From: Bacillota bacterium
Lineage (GTDB): Bacteria; Bacillota; Clostridia; Tissierellales; Sporanaerobacteraceae
Reading direction: 5' to 3'
Assembly (NCBI GenBank): GCA_029779375.1
Contig: JAKPAR010000222.1
Span: 1 to 7,608 of the forward strand
Length of the DNA: 7,608 nt
In this document: positions 1 to 7,523 of the stretch, in pieces
Position numbering within the stretch: position 1 is the stretch's first letter
Layout of the letters: every line of letters starts with the position of its first letter
Position numbers and translations under genes: made by a program
The notes under the pieces: generated by a model
What the model was told of the DNA's origin: nothing
Seen by the model: only the letters and a program-made list of their open reading frames with translations
Databases searched by the model: none

Positions 1-38
1 AAAATGTCAAATCGTTGACCAATAGGTATTTTTAAGTC
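1..38. other. Window edge without a gene; small dyad
   Basis: GTCAA (6-10) and TTGAC (15-19) form a 5-bp inverted repeat with a 4-base centre. No start codon, ribosome binding site or reading frame can be assigned here; the dyad is too short to name a regulator. Confidence 0.2.
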
Positions 39-75
39 AAAAAATACAATGGCCAATTTAGCCATTGTATTTTTT
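39..75 (-). terminator. Rho-independent terminator of the kdd-kam operon, probably bidirectional
   Basis: A perfect 15-bp stem (39-53 with 61-75) closes a 7-base loop. The core is ATACAATGGC paired with GCCATTGTAT, flanked by A6 on one side and T6 on the other, so a U-run follows the hairpin on both strands. It lies about 50 bases past the kamE stop, beyond the REP-like repeat, and should end the operon transcript; it could serve a convergent gene coming from the left as well. Confidence 0.88.
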
Positions 76-98
76 TATATATGTTTTGTTAAGTTTTT

Positions 99-129
99 TG
101 CGACAAAAAGAACCGTCCCTACTGTCTCA
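99..129. repeat. REP-like short interspersed repeat at the end of kamE
   Basis: The 31-bp unit runs from TGCGACA (99-105) to TGTCTCA (123-129), 7-base inverted ends with one mismatch, around a core AAAAGAACCGTCCCTAC. On the minus strand it starts TGAGACAG and contains GGGACGGTTC. I recall sequences of this type (GGGACGGTTCTTTTTGTC) as scattered, high-copy intergenic repeats in clostridial genomes, sometimes near REP-associated Y1 transposases; that link is from memory and only one copy is in this window. The GC-rich core stands out from the AT-rich surroundings. Its outermost TGA is the stop codon of kamE. Confidence 0.6.
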
Positions 130-885
130 AACTAAGTTTCTTTTGACCATTTCTGTGACTATGAAACTAGCTACATCTTCTGCATAGCTTCCTGGTCCAA
201 ATCCAGCATCATAGCCTAATTCTTTTGCCAATTCATGAGAAATTCTTGGTCCACCACATACCAATATTACTTTATCTCTCAATCCCTCTGCTTCAAGTAG
301 TTCAACAAGTTGAGTTAAATTGGGAATGTGTACATTCTTTTGTGTTACAACTTGAGAAACAAGTATTGCATCGGCATTTACTTCTATAGCTTTTGCAACA
401 AGATCTTCGTTTAAAACTTGACTACCCATATTTATAGCTTCAATACCTTCGTATCTTTCTAGCCCAAAGTGATGATTGTATCCTTTCATATTCATTATAG
501 CATCTATTCCTACAGTATGAGCATCTGTACCAGTACAAGCTCCTACTATAGTTACTGTTCTCTTTATATTTTCTCTTATATATTCTTCTACTTCTTCTTT
601 AGTCATAGTTTCAACATCAACTTTTGGCACTTCTATTTTTGAATAGTCAACAGTGTGAGTACATTTCCCATATACTATAAAATAAGTATATCCTATTCCT
701 AAATCCGCATGGTGAACTACTGATGGCTCTTCTAATCCCATTTTCTTTACAATTTGTCTTGCTGCTTCTATTGCTTCATCTCCATCAGGTACTGGCAATG
801 TAAAGCTCAATTGAACCATACCATCATTCATGGTATCTCCATAAGGTTTAACTTTTGTCAAATCTACTTTTGCTACTTCTACCAT
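127..885 (-). CDS. kamE: Lysine 5,6-aminomutase, beta (cobalamin-binding) subunit
   Basis: The 252-residue small subunit carries adenosylcobalamin in a Rossmann-like domain. The base-off/His-on motif DAHTVG is at 121-126, so H123 is the lower cobalt ligand. K134 in MNMKGY is the lysine that forms the internal aldimine with PLP in the alpha subunit and holds the enzyme closed before substrate binds; it corresponds to K144 of the sticklandii protein. Both residues are offset by ten, so the shorter length (252 against about 262) is due to a shorter N-terminus, not to loss at the C-terminus. The downstream cobalamin loops are visible at SQVVTQKN (177-184) and LVCGGPRI (208-215). The ATG at 885 overlaps the kamD stop by one base and has GGAGGTGA just upstream. 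The TGA stop is the first three bases of a REP-like repeat (see 99-129). Confidence 0.97.
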   Translation of the reverse strand: MVEVAKVDLTKVKPYGDTMNDGMVQLSFTLPVPDGDEAIEAARQIVKKMGLEEPSVVHHADLGIGYTYFIVYGKCTHTVDYSKIEVPKVDVETMTKEEVEEYIRENIKRTVTIVGACTGTDAHTVGIDAIMNMKGYNHHFGLERYEGIEAINMGSQVLNEDLVAKAIEVNADAILVSQVVTQKNVHIPNLTQLVELLEAEGLRDKVILVCGGPRISHELAKELGYDAGFGPGSYAEDVASFIVTEMVKRNLV

Positions 886-2441
886 TATCTGTCACCTCCA
901 AGCATCAATTCGATGAATGGGTTGAAATATCCTGCATCTTTCTTTGCTACACCATCGAGACCCTTTCCACCATCTCTTGCTCTTTTTACTCCACCAAATT
1001 TACCTTGTTCAATTGTAGCGAATAATCCTTCTCTTTCAATTTGTTTTAGAAGAGCTTCTGCATTGTTTAGTACTTCTTTGGCTCTATTTTGAATGATTCC
1101 ATCTTCTTTAAATATGATTTCATCTCCTAAGTTCCTAGCATTGTTAAATATATATTCTGCATTTTCTATAGCCAAAAATCTATCATGGATATGTGGAGTA
1201 TGAATAGCTTCTGTAAGCATTCCAAGAAGTTGAATCCCTTGATGAGTCATGATGGATACCATATTAAACATGGCATCTTGAACATGACCTTTGAATATAT
1301 TCCCAGTCATATATTTGGTTGGAGGCATATATTTAAGTGGTGCATTTGGAAATATTTCTCTTGCCATTTGGGCTTGAGCTAATTCATATAAAAATCCATT
1401 TTCAAGATTTGGATCCATTTCAAAAGCATGGCCAAGTCCCATTTGCTCTTCTGGAAGACCTGCTTTTAATGCAAACTGTTCATTTATAAATTGAGATGCA
1501 AGTACCGTATGAGCTGCTTCTACTGCATCATCTGTTGTAAGATAGTTGTCTTCACCAGTATTTATGATGATTCCAGCATAGCCATTTATTACTCTCGAGA
1601 AATACTGATCTACTAATGTCCTCTGCATATTTATATCTCTAAATAATATTCCATATAGAGCGTCATTTAGCATGACATCTAATCTTTCATATGCTCCCAT
1701 AGCTGCAATTTCTGGCATACAAAGTCCTGAACAGTAGTTGCAAAGTCTTATATATCTGCCTACTTCTTCTCCTACTTCATCTAATGCTTTTCTCATAAGT
1801 CTAAAGTTTTCTTGAGTTGCATATGTTCCACCAAAACCTTCTGTTGTAGCTCCATATGGAACATAGTCAAGTAAGCTTTGTCCTGTAGTTCTTATAACTG
1901 CTATGATATCTGCACCTTGTTTTGCAGCAGCTTGAGCTTGAATGATGTCTTCATATATATTTCCTGTAGCAACTATTACATAGATATAAGGTTGTTTGCC
2001 TTCTCCAAGAGTTCTTATATATTCATCTCTTTTTTCTCTATTTGCTTTTATCTTAAGTACAGTTTTTTCTGCTATTGGATATATAGTATCTCTTATTTTT
2101 TCTTCACTTGCAACTGGAAGTCTAGTTATATCCAATTCTCCACGAGAAATTTTTTCTGCTATAGCTTGAGGATCATCTCCAGTTTGAATCATAGCATTTC
2201 CAATCCAGAAAGCTGCCCCTCGTTCTAATCCGCCACCTTCTTTAATATTGTCTACTATTACATTTGGAAGAGGTCTATCTATTTCATCTACTCCATCTAT
2301 TCCCAATAGTCTTGCAACTGTTCTTTCTGTAGATGTAGTAGTATGAAGGTCGATAAACTTTTGGACATCGTCTGCAATATTTTTAGCCGCATTTCTAGCA
2401 CTATCTACGATTTTTTGATCAAGATTTAATTTGCTTTCCAA
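885..2441 (-). CDS. kamD: Lysine 5,6-aminomutase (beta-lysine 5,6-aminomutase), alpha subunit
   Basis: The 518-residue large subunit forms the TIM-barrel that holds PLP and substrate; with KamE it converts L-beta-lysine (or D-lysine) to 3,5-diaminohexanoate (or 2,5-diaminohexanoate) by a cobalamin radical reaction. The length is normal for the family. Residues known to contact PLP or substrate in the Acetoanaerobium (Clostridium) sticklandii enzyme are present at the same numbers: R184 and S189 (in AVIRTTGQSLLDY), S238 (CNYCSG), Y263 (ALYG), D298/N299 (GEDNY) and K370 (APLKYMPP). The start is TTG at 2441; AGGAGG lies nine bases upstream and the resulting N-terminus MESKLNLD matches the sticklandii protein as I recall it. 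The stop TAA shares its final A with the kamE ATG (TAATG), so the two subunits are probably made in equal amounts by coupled translation. kamC ends only 15 bases upstream. Confidence 0.97.
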   Translation of the reverse strand: MESKLNLDQKIVDSARNAAKNIADDVQKFIDLHTTTSTERTVARLLGIDGVDEIDRPLPNVIVDNIKEGGGLERGAAFWIGNAMIQTGDDPQAIAEKISRGELDITRLPVASEEKIRDTIYPIAEKTVLKIKANREKRDEYIRTLGEGKQPYIYVIVATGNIYEDIIQAQAAAKQGADIIAVIRTTGQSLLDYVPYGATTEGFGGTYATQENFRLMRKALDEVGEEVGRYIRLCNYCSGLCMPEIAAMGAYERLDVMLNDALYGILFRDINMQRTLVDQYFSRVINGYAGIIINTGEDNYLTTDDAVEAAHTVLASQFINEQFALKAGLPEEQMGLGHAFEMDPNLENGFLYELAQAQMAREIFPNAPLKYMPPTKYMTGNIFKGHVQDAMFNMVSIMTHQGIQLLGMLTEAIHTPHIHDRFLAIENAEYIFNNARNLGDEIIFKEDGIIQNRAKEVLNNAEALLKQIEREGLFATIEQGKFGGVKRARDGGKGLDGVAKKDAGYFNPFIELMLGGDR

Positions 2442-2450
2442 TCGCCTCAG

Positions 2451-2456
2451 CCTCCT
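2451..2456 (-). promoter_or_regulatory. Ribosome binding site supporting the TTG start of kamD
   Basis: AGGAGG starts right after the kamC stop codon and ends nine bases before the TTG at 2441. It is the only ribosome binding site at the kamD start and supports the non-ATG start. Confidence 0.75.
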
Positions 2457-4088
2457 TTATTTTTCTTCTAATATCTTTTCCGCATCTTTTATGATACACT
2501 CATCTAACCCCATGAGTCTAGCAATATTCAATGCATCTCTTGGCACTTCATTTTTGTGCTTTACTTTTTTCAATCTGTAGTCCATATATTTATTGATTAT
2601 ATCCATTTTGTCCTCATTCTTATCTATTAATTCACTATTTAATTTGTCAAAATCAATTTTAGAAAGTCCTACTACCTGAAGATGTTCTACCCCATCCATA
2701 TCTGCAATATTGTCATAATGAGTAGTGATAAGAGTGATTGAAGCTTTGTCTTTTAAAAATTTGACCACAGCTTTAGAAATAGCATATCCTTCTTCAGGAT
2801 TAGTTCCACGAGCAAGTTCATCTATGAGTATAAGTCCTCTTTTATGAGATTTTTCTACTGCATCTTGTACAAGTTTTATTTCTCCTCCAAAGGTACTTAA
2901 TCCGCTATCTGTTGATTGCATATCTCCTATAGATGCACGAATGAAAAAATTTAACCCCAATTCCATCTTTTTAGCTGGAACAAAAAGTCCATATTGAGCC
3001 ATAGCACACAATAGTCCAGATAATTTCAAGCTAACTGTCTTTCCTCCCATATTAGCTCCTGTAATGCAAGTAACTCCCTCTCTTAATTTTATTGATATAG
3101 GAGTAAATTTCAAGTTTTTCTTTAACAAAAACTCTTCTACTTTGGGATGTCTTCCTTCTTCTATATACAAATAGTGCTCTTTAGATATTTTAGGTTTAGT
3201 TCCATGAATTTCAATAGCAAATTGTGCTTTTCCCAAAATGAGATCTAGCTTTCCTATACTTGCCATATTCCTAAACAGTTTTTTTCTATTGCTTGCTATT
3301 TCTTCACTGATTTTTTCTCTAACAATATATTCTTCTTTTTCTTCTCTCTCTTTTAAAATGGAAAATTTTAGTTCTAACTCATTTATTTCTTCTGTGGGTT
3401 TTAAGGCAAATTTTATATTCATATAACTTTCTGAAACATAAATAAGATGTGAACAATTTTCTATAGCTTTTATATTTTCAATATCATCTTTAGATACAAC
3501 CAAAGTTCCATCTGGTCTAATATCCAATTTGAGCTCTTTTTTTACTTTTTCCTTTAATTCCTTCTTTGTACTTTTTATCTTTTTTTCTATCTCTTTCTTT
3601 TTTTCTCTTATGCTTTTTAAGTTTTCTGAATAAGAATCATATATATAAAAAGTTGCAATTCCTGTATCTTCTGGATCCAGCAATTTTTCAAGCTTTGGAA
3701 TGCTTTTTATATCAATATCTTTCCATGTATCCATCTCATATTTATTGAGAAGAGCTTCCAATTCTCTTATGAGAAAAAGAAAGGATTTTATCTCAAACAA
3801 TTCTACTTCTGTCAAAACGCAGCCTTCCATTGTCCGCTTGACAGAAGTTCGTAAATCTTTTACATGGGCAAATATATCTTCTATCTCTCTTTTGAAATGA
3901 TCATCTTCAACATATTTAATGATACACTCTGTTTTTTTTAATTCCTCTTCTAATTCTAATTCTTCTCCAGGCAAAAACGGTCTCATTTCTTCTTTGTAAA
4001 CTTTGCCATAAGGGGTACGAGTTTTTAACTTTGACAGCACATAATCAAAATCTATACTTTTTCTTGTTAGTTCATCTAGAAAATCCAT
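2457..4088 (-). CDS. kamC: KamC, MutS-type ATPase, putative lysine 5,6-aminomutase reactivase
   Basis: With the ATG start preferred here the protein is 543 residues. The C-terminal third is a MutS-family ABC-type ATPase: Walker A ITGANMGGKT ending near 351, the signature-like STFGGEI near 398-404, Walker B LILIDELARGT near 419-429, and TTHYD with the switch histidine at about 457. The middle part (about 155-190) is rich in Lys and Glu and looks like a coiled-coil lever. There is no room for the N-terminal mismatch-recognition domain of MutS1, and no C-terminal Smr nuclease domain as in MutS2. A role in DNA repair is therefore unlikely; the operon position points to ATP-driven release of damaged cobalamin or remodelling of KamDE together with KamB. 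That role is inference supported by family naming. An upstream in-frame TTG at 4103 would add five residues overlapping kamB, but the GGTGGTGA site fits the ATG much better. Confidence 0.88.
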   Translation of the reverse strand: MDFLDELTRKSIDFDYVLSKLKTRTPYGKVYKEEMRPFLPGEELELEEELKKTECIIKYVEDDHFKREIEDIFAHVKDLRTSVKRTMEGCVLTEVELFEIKSFLFLIRELEALLNKYEMDTWKDIDIKSIPKLEKLLDPEDTGIATFYIYDSYSENLKSIREKKKEIEKKIKSTKKELKEKVKKELKLDIRPDGTLVVSKDDIENIKAIENCSHLIYVSESYMNIKFALKPTEEINELELKFSILKEREEKEEYIVREKISEEIASNRKKLFRNMASIGKLDLILGKAQFAIEIHGTKPKISKEHYLYIEEGRHPKVEEFLLKKNLKFTPISIKLREGVTCITGANMGGKTVSLKLSGLLCAMAQYGLFVPAKKMELGLNFFIRASIGDMQSTDSGLSTFGGEIKLVQDAVEKSHKRGLILIDELARGTNPEEGYAISKAVVKFLKDKASITLITTHYDNIADMDGVEHLQVVGLSKIDFDKLNSELIDKNEDKMDIINKYMDYRLKKVKHKNEVPRDALNIARLMGLDECIIKDAEKILEEK

Positions 4089-4089
4089 A

Positions 4090-5124
4090 TTATTCACCAC
4101 CAAGAACTACATCCAACACAGGTACATCAGTGATATAGTTTTTCATTTTATTCAAAAATTCTCTAGAATCAAAATAATATCCTTGTGGAGCATAAGGGTT
4201 TGTTGTAATAGCAATGAGATTTATTCTATTCAAAACTTTTACTTTTATTCCATATTTCATAAATCTCATCCAATCTTTTGGTTCTATAAATATCTTAGTT
4301 CCATCTTTCACTACCAAAGTCACATCTTTGTACTTCTTTGTAGTTTGATAAAAATCTTTAACTGTATTTTTCACAAGAGAACCAGGAAGGACTACATATT
4401 TAGAATCCTCCCTTATATGGTCTCCTATGATATTTCCACAATTAAGGGCTGTTTTTATATTTAGCTCTTCTACATTATAGTCCTCATCTATTATAGACAC
4501 TTTTCCCGACTCCATTATTTCCTCTATAATAGCTCTGGCCCGTTCATCTTCAACTTCATCCAATTTAAATAGATTGACTACATGTAATGTTTCCTCTATG
4601 ACTTTGTTCATATCTCTACTCAAGGTGGCACCTGTAGACAATATAGTACCTTCTGAAACAGAGGGGGCTGCTGAGGACATTCTATCTAAGGCTCCATCTA
4701 TTATGACAAATTCCGCACCAAGATTTAACATCATATTAGAAACTTTTTTAGCTTCACTTACTGTCTGTGGACCTGCAACTTGTACATAACCGCTATCTAC
4801 TATCCGACCAATCACAATAGCACCTAGGGGAGTTCTGTAATCTGTGACATTTACAATCTCTATTTTTGCATCTCCTAGAGGAAGGAGATCTGTTGTAGTA
4901 GCTACAAGAGAGCCTTCCTCTAAAAATATTTTGGGTTTTTCTGTTTCGGTGACTAAATCCAAACTTTCACCATCTCGACCAATAGAGGTGATACCAATAG
5001 TCACTCCTTCATCTATAGATTCTTCTATAAGACAATTCAAAGTGACGGTCTTTCCTGTATTTTTCGCCATACCTACTATGGATATTGTTTTATATTTGCC
5101 TTTTACAAGTTCTAGTAGTGACAA
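4090..5124 (-). CDS. kamB: KamB, P-loop protein, putative lysine 5,6-aminomutase reactivase subunit
   Basis: This 344-residue soluble protein has a Walker A loop GMAKNTGKT at 18-26, right after a short beta strand (ISIV), a TSIGRDGES segment at 46-54 that may act as a switch, and a Walker-B-like IIDGALDR at 141-148. This is the layout of a P-loop NTPase of the SIMIBI/dethiobiotin-synthetase-like kind, but the nucleotide and fold class are my inference. Proteins of this type sit between kamA and kamD in known lysine-fermentation clusters, and the family is named as a subunit of a lysine 5,6-aminomutase reactivase; I know of no decisive mechanism. The start is TTG at 5124: no in-frame ATG precedes the P-loop closely enough, and AAAGGGGTG lies six bases upstream. 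The gene ends one base before the preferred ATG of kamC, so the two are probably translationally coupled. No signal peptide or membrane segment. Confidence 0.85.
   Translation of the reverse strand: MSLLELVKGKYKTISIVGMAKNTGKTVTLNCLIEESIDEGVTIGITSIGRDGESLDLVTETEKPKIFLEEGSLVATTTDLLPLGDAKIEIVNVTDYRTPLGAIVIGRIVDSGYVQVAGPQTVSEAKKVSNMMLNLGAEFVIIDGALDRMSSAAPSVSEGTILSTGATLSRDMNKVIEETLHVVNLFKLDEVEDERARAIIEEIMESGKVSIIDEDYNVEELNIKTALNCGNIIGDHIREDSKYVVLPGSLVKNTVKDFYQTTKKYKDVTLVVKDGTKIFIEPKDWMRFMKYGIKVKVLNRINLIAITTNPYAPQGYYFDSREFLNKMKNYITDVPVLDVVLGGE
4094..4101 (-). promoter_or_regulatory. Ribosome binding site of kamC inside the end of kamB
   Basis: GGTGGTGA (one mismatch to GGAGGTGA) lies five bases before the ATG at 4088 and codes for the last residues of KamB. 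It favours the ATG over the TTG at 4103, which has no comparable site, and suggests translational coupling of kamB and kamC. Confidence 0.65.
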
Positions 5125-5130
5125 TTAGAA

Positions 5131-5139
5131 CACCCCTTT
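5131..5139 (-). promoter_or_regulatory. Ribosome binding site supporting the TTG start of kamB
   Basis: AAAGGGGTG lies six bases before the TTG at 5124. It is the only good site in front of the P-loop region and therefore decides for a TTG start. Confidence 0.65.
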
Positions 5140-5149
5140 AGTTTTATAA

Positions 5150-6400
5150 TTATTTGTCTTGATTTCTCTTTGCTGCTCTATCTCTTCTTTCCATTTTAGT
5201 AGGCTCAAGAGCTTTTACTTCTCCGCCTTTTAGAAGTCCTGCAACTCCATGTAAATTGTATTTATTCTCATCTGTTGGTTCTTCAATATATTGAGGCTCA
5301 GTATAAGTTGTGATGACTCCTTCATAGTTTCTTAAAACTACTTTTGTAGGAGACATACTGATCAAATATTGTGGCATAACAGGAGTCTTTCCGCCTCCTC
5401 CAGGAGCATCAATGACATATGTTGGTACACAATATCCTGAAGTATGACCTCTTAAAGATTCCATTATTTCTAATCCTTTAGATACTTTAGTCCTAAAATG
5501 TTCAATACCCATGGACAAATCACATTGATATATATAATATGGTCTAACTCTCATCTTTACAAGACCATGAACTAAATCCATCATAGTATCTGGATTGTCA
5601 TTTATTCCTCTTAAAAGGACTGATTGATTGCCCAATGGTATACCTGCATCTGCTAACTTTCTACAAGCTTCTGCTGATTCCTTAGTGAACTCTTTTGGAT
5701 GATTGAAGTGAGTATTTAACCATATTGGATGATATTTCTTAAGCATATTCACTAAATCATCAGTTATCCTTTGAGGCATAACTACTGGTGTACGAGAACC
5801 TAATCTTATGATTTCTACATGAGGTATTTCTCTCAATTTTTTGATTATATATTCAAGTTTGTCATCTGATACCAATAGACAATCTCCACCTGACAACAAT
5901 ACGTCTCTAACTTGAGGAGTATTCCTAATGTATTCTATACATTTATCTATTCTATCCATTGGAACTCCTGAATCATTTTGCCCTGCAAATCTTCTTCTTG
6001 TACAATGTCTACAATACATAGAACATTGATCTGTAATCAAGAAAAGTACTCTATCTGGATATCTGTGAGTAAGACCTGGTACCGGTGAATCTGTATCTTC
6101 ATGTAGTGGATCTTCCATATCTGCTGCACTTTTATGAGTTTCATATATAGTTGGAACAGCTTGCATTCTAACAGGATCTTTTGGATCATTTGGATCCATA
6201 AGAGTAGCATAATATGGCGTAATTCCCATTCTAAACTTCTTCAAAACTTCATTTATCTCTTCTGCTTCTTTTTCTGTAAGATTAATTACTTTTCCCAATG
6301 TCTCTACATCTGTAATTCTATTTCTAACTTGCCATTGCCAATCGTTCCACTCATCCTCTGTGACATTTTTCCAAAGTTCAATGTCTTTATATGATCTCAT
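5150..6400 (-). CDS. kamA: L-lysine 2,3-aminomutase (radical SAM, PLP)
   Basis: The 416-residue protein interconverts L-lysine and L-beta-lysine, the first step of the pathway, using S-adenosylmethionine, a [4Fe-4S] cluster and PLP. The cluster motif CSMYCRHC is at 126-133 (C126, C130, C133). The PLP lysine is K338 in PGGGGK (333-338). R135 matches the substrate-carboxylate arginine, and D294 (YQCD) and D331 (VIDAP) match the two aspartates that hold the lysine side-chain amine in the Clostridium subterminale SB4 enzyme (D293, D330). Keeping both aspartates argues for lysine rather than glutamate as substrate. Oddity: the four structural zinc cysteines of SB4 (C268 and CNCDVC near 375-380) have no counterpart; N269 stands at the first site, and the C-terminal zinc loop (about 370-382) lacks cysteine and is about six residues shorter. 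The ATG at 6400 has AAAGGAGG nine bases upstream. Confidence 0.97.
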   Translation of the reverse strand: MRSYKDIELWKNVTEDEWNDWQWQVRNRITDVETLGKVINLTEKEAEEINEVLKKFRMGITPYYATLMDPNDPKDPVRMQAVPTIYETHKSAADMEDPLHEDTDSPVPGLTHRYPDRVLFLITDQCSMYCRHCTRRRFAGQNDSGVPMDRIDKCIEYIRNTPQVRDVLLSGGDCLLVSDDKLEYIIKKLREIPHVEIIRLGSRTPVVMPQRITDDLVNMLKKYHPIWLNTHFNHPKEFTKESAEACRKLADAGIPLGNQSVLLRGINDNPDTMMDLVHGLVKMRVRPYYIYQCDLSMGIEHFRTKVSKGLEIMESLRGHTSGYCVPTYVIDAPGGGGKTPVMPQYLISMSPTKVVLRNYEGVITTYTEPQYIEEPTDENKYNLHGVAGLLKGGEVKALEPTKMERRDRAAKRNQDK

Positions 6401-6436
6401 TTAAGAAATCCTCCTTTTTGATAGGTTTAATTTTGT

Positions 6437-7474
6437 CTATGCATACAATTCTTCAAATATCTTTTTAAGAGCTTCGCACTCTCTCATAATTTGTAGTGAT
6501 ATTTCAGCATGTCCCTTAGTATATCCATTTCCAATAAGCATAGTTACATCTTTTCCTACTCCTTCTGCACCTAAAGCTGCCTTTGTGAAACTTGTAGCCA
6601 TACTAAAGAAATAAACCAATCCATTGTCTTTAGCTGCAAGAATACTTGACATTTCTGTGTTTGGAATATTAACTACGTTTATAACTATATCTGCCATTTC
6701 TCCATTTGTAGCTTCAGCTACTTTGTTCATTATTTCAACTGCATCTGTTGCATTTGCTTTAATATATACATCTGCCAAATTTGCATTTTTGACTCTTTCT
6801 ATAGTCTTATCACGAGAACCTATGCAGATAACCTTTCCTGTAACTCCTGCTCTTTTCTTTGCTTCATATAGACAAAGCATTCCTGATTTCCCTGTTCCTC
6901 CAAGAACTACAACCGTATCTCCAGGTTTAACTAATTTTGCAGTTTGAGCTGGTGCTCCTGCTACGTCTAATACTGACAGTGCTAGGTTTTCTGGCATATC
7001 TGTAGGAATCTTTGCATAAATTCCACTTTCAAATAGTATAGCTTTTCCCTTTATATCTACTTGATCTATTTCTGGTCTAACTTCAAGTATTTCGTCAATT
7101 CTAAGTGGTGTCAATGATAGTGAAACCAATGTAGCTATTTTATCTCCAACTTTAAGATCAGTTTTTCCTTCAAGAGCTGGTCCAATTTTTTCAACTGTTC
7201 CTATAAGCATTCCACCTGAACCTGTGACTGGGTTTTGGTGTTTACCTCTTTCTGCTACAATTCCCTTCATGATTTTCTTGATTTCTTCTACATCTCCATT
7301 AGCTTGTTCTCTTATTTGTGTAAAACTTGCTGAATCAACATTTAAAGTTTGAACATCAATTAAAATCTCGTTGTCATAAATCTCCATGTTGTTGTCAATT
7401 TTTAATGCTGGTTGTGGTAAAACTCCCTTTGGTTCTATAACTCTATGTGTTCCATATGGACATCCTTTTTTCAT
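6437..7474 (-). CDS. kdd: L-erythro-3,5-diaminohexanoate dehydrogenase
   Basis: This 345-residue cytoplasmic dehydrogenase should oxidise L-erythro-3,5-diaminohexanoate with NAD(P)+ to 5-amino-3-oxohexanoate and ammonia, the third step of lysine fermentation (EC 1.4.1.11). The architecture resembles the medium-chain zinc-free alcohol dehydrogenase/quinone reductase type: an N-terminal catalytic part (about 1-165, with SGGMLIGTVEKIGP at 86-99) followed by a Rossmann fold whose nucleotide loop LGGTGKSG is at 191-198. The ATG at 7474 has AGAGGAGGAA with a usual spacing and a stop is TAG. It is the first gene of the operon, with a sigma-54-like promoter about 50 nt upstream, and kamA follows after 36 nt. 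The general fold is clear; the specific substrate is inferred from the Kdd-like N-terminus (KKGCPYGTHRVIEPKGVLPQ) and from the kam genes next to it. No truncation is visible. Confidence 0.93.
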   Translation of the reverse strand: MKKGCPYGTHRVIEPKGVLPQPALKIDNNMEIYDNEILIDVQTLNVDSASFTQIREQANGDVEEIKKIMKGIVAERGKHQNPVTGSGGMLIGTVEKIGPALEGKTDLKVGDKIATLVSLSLTPLRIDEILEVRPEIDQVDIKGKAILFESGIYAKIPTDMPENLALSVLDVAGAPAQTAKLVKPGDTVVVLGGTGKSGMLCLYEAKKRAGVTGKVICIGSRDKTIERVKNANLADVYIKANATDAVEIMNKVAEATNGEMADIVINVVNIPNTEMSSILAAKDNGLVYFFSMATSFTKAALGAEGVGKDVTMLIGNGYTKGHAEISLQIMRECEALKKIFEELYA

Positions 7475-7481
7475 TTTGCAT

Positions 7482-7491
7482 TCCTCCTCTA
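7482..7491 (-). promoter_or_regulatory. Ribosome binding site of kdd
   Basis: AGAGGAGGAA on the minus strand is a near-perfect Shine-Dalgarno sequence with about eight bases to the ATG at 7474. It fixes the kdd start. Confidence 0.8.
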
Positions 7492-7523
7492 AATTTTTAT
7501 CTTTTCATCATCACTTTATATTA

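Noticed and set aside
3536..3620. Long pyrimidine-rich tract as a regulatory element or simple repeat
   Set aside because: On the coding strand it is the Lys/Glu-rich coiled-coil stretch of KamC, which explains the AAA/GAA composition.
2457..4088. kamC as a DNA mismatch repair gene (mutS/mutS2)
   Set aside because: Only the clamp/lever-like part and ATPase are present; there is no mismatch-recognition domain or Smr domain, and the gene is locked into a lysine-fermentation operon.
5125..5149. Possible internal promoter or terminator between kamA and kamB
   Set aside because: The 25-bp gap holds only the ribosome binding site of kamB; no stem or promoter boxes are visible.
5150..6400. kamA as glutamate 2,3-aminomutase or as the EF-P modifying enzyme EpmB
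   Set aside because: D294 and D331, the lysine side-chain contacts, are both kept, unlike in glutamate 2,3-aminomutase; the length of 416 and full set of N-terminal features exceed EpmB, and kamDE and kdd are in the same operon.
754..6947. Plus-strand open frames of about 60-116 codons (for example 754-1092, 1878-2228, 6624-6947)
   Set aside because: They lie wholly opposite the conserved kam genes, have no ribosome binding site of note, and their composition (rich in Ser, Phe, Cys, Ile) is that of antisense reading of AT-rich coding DNA.
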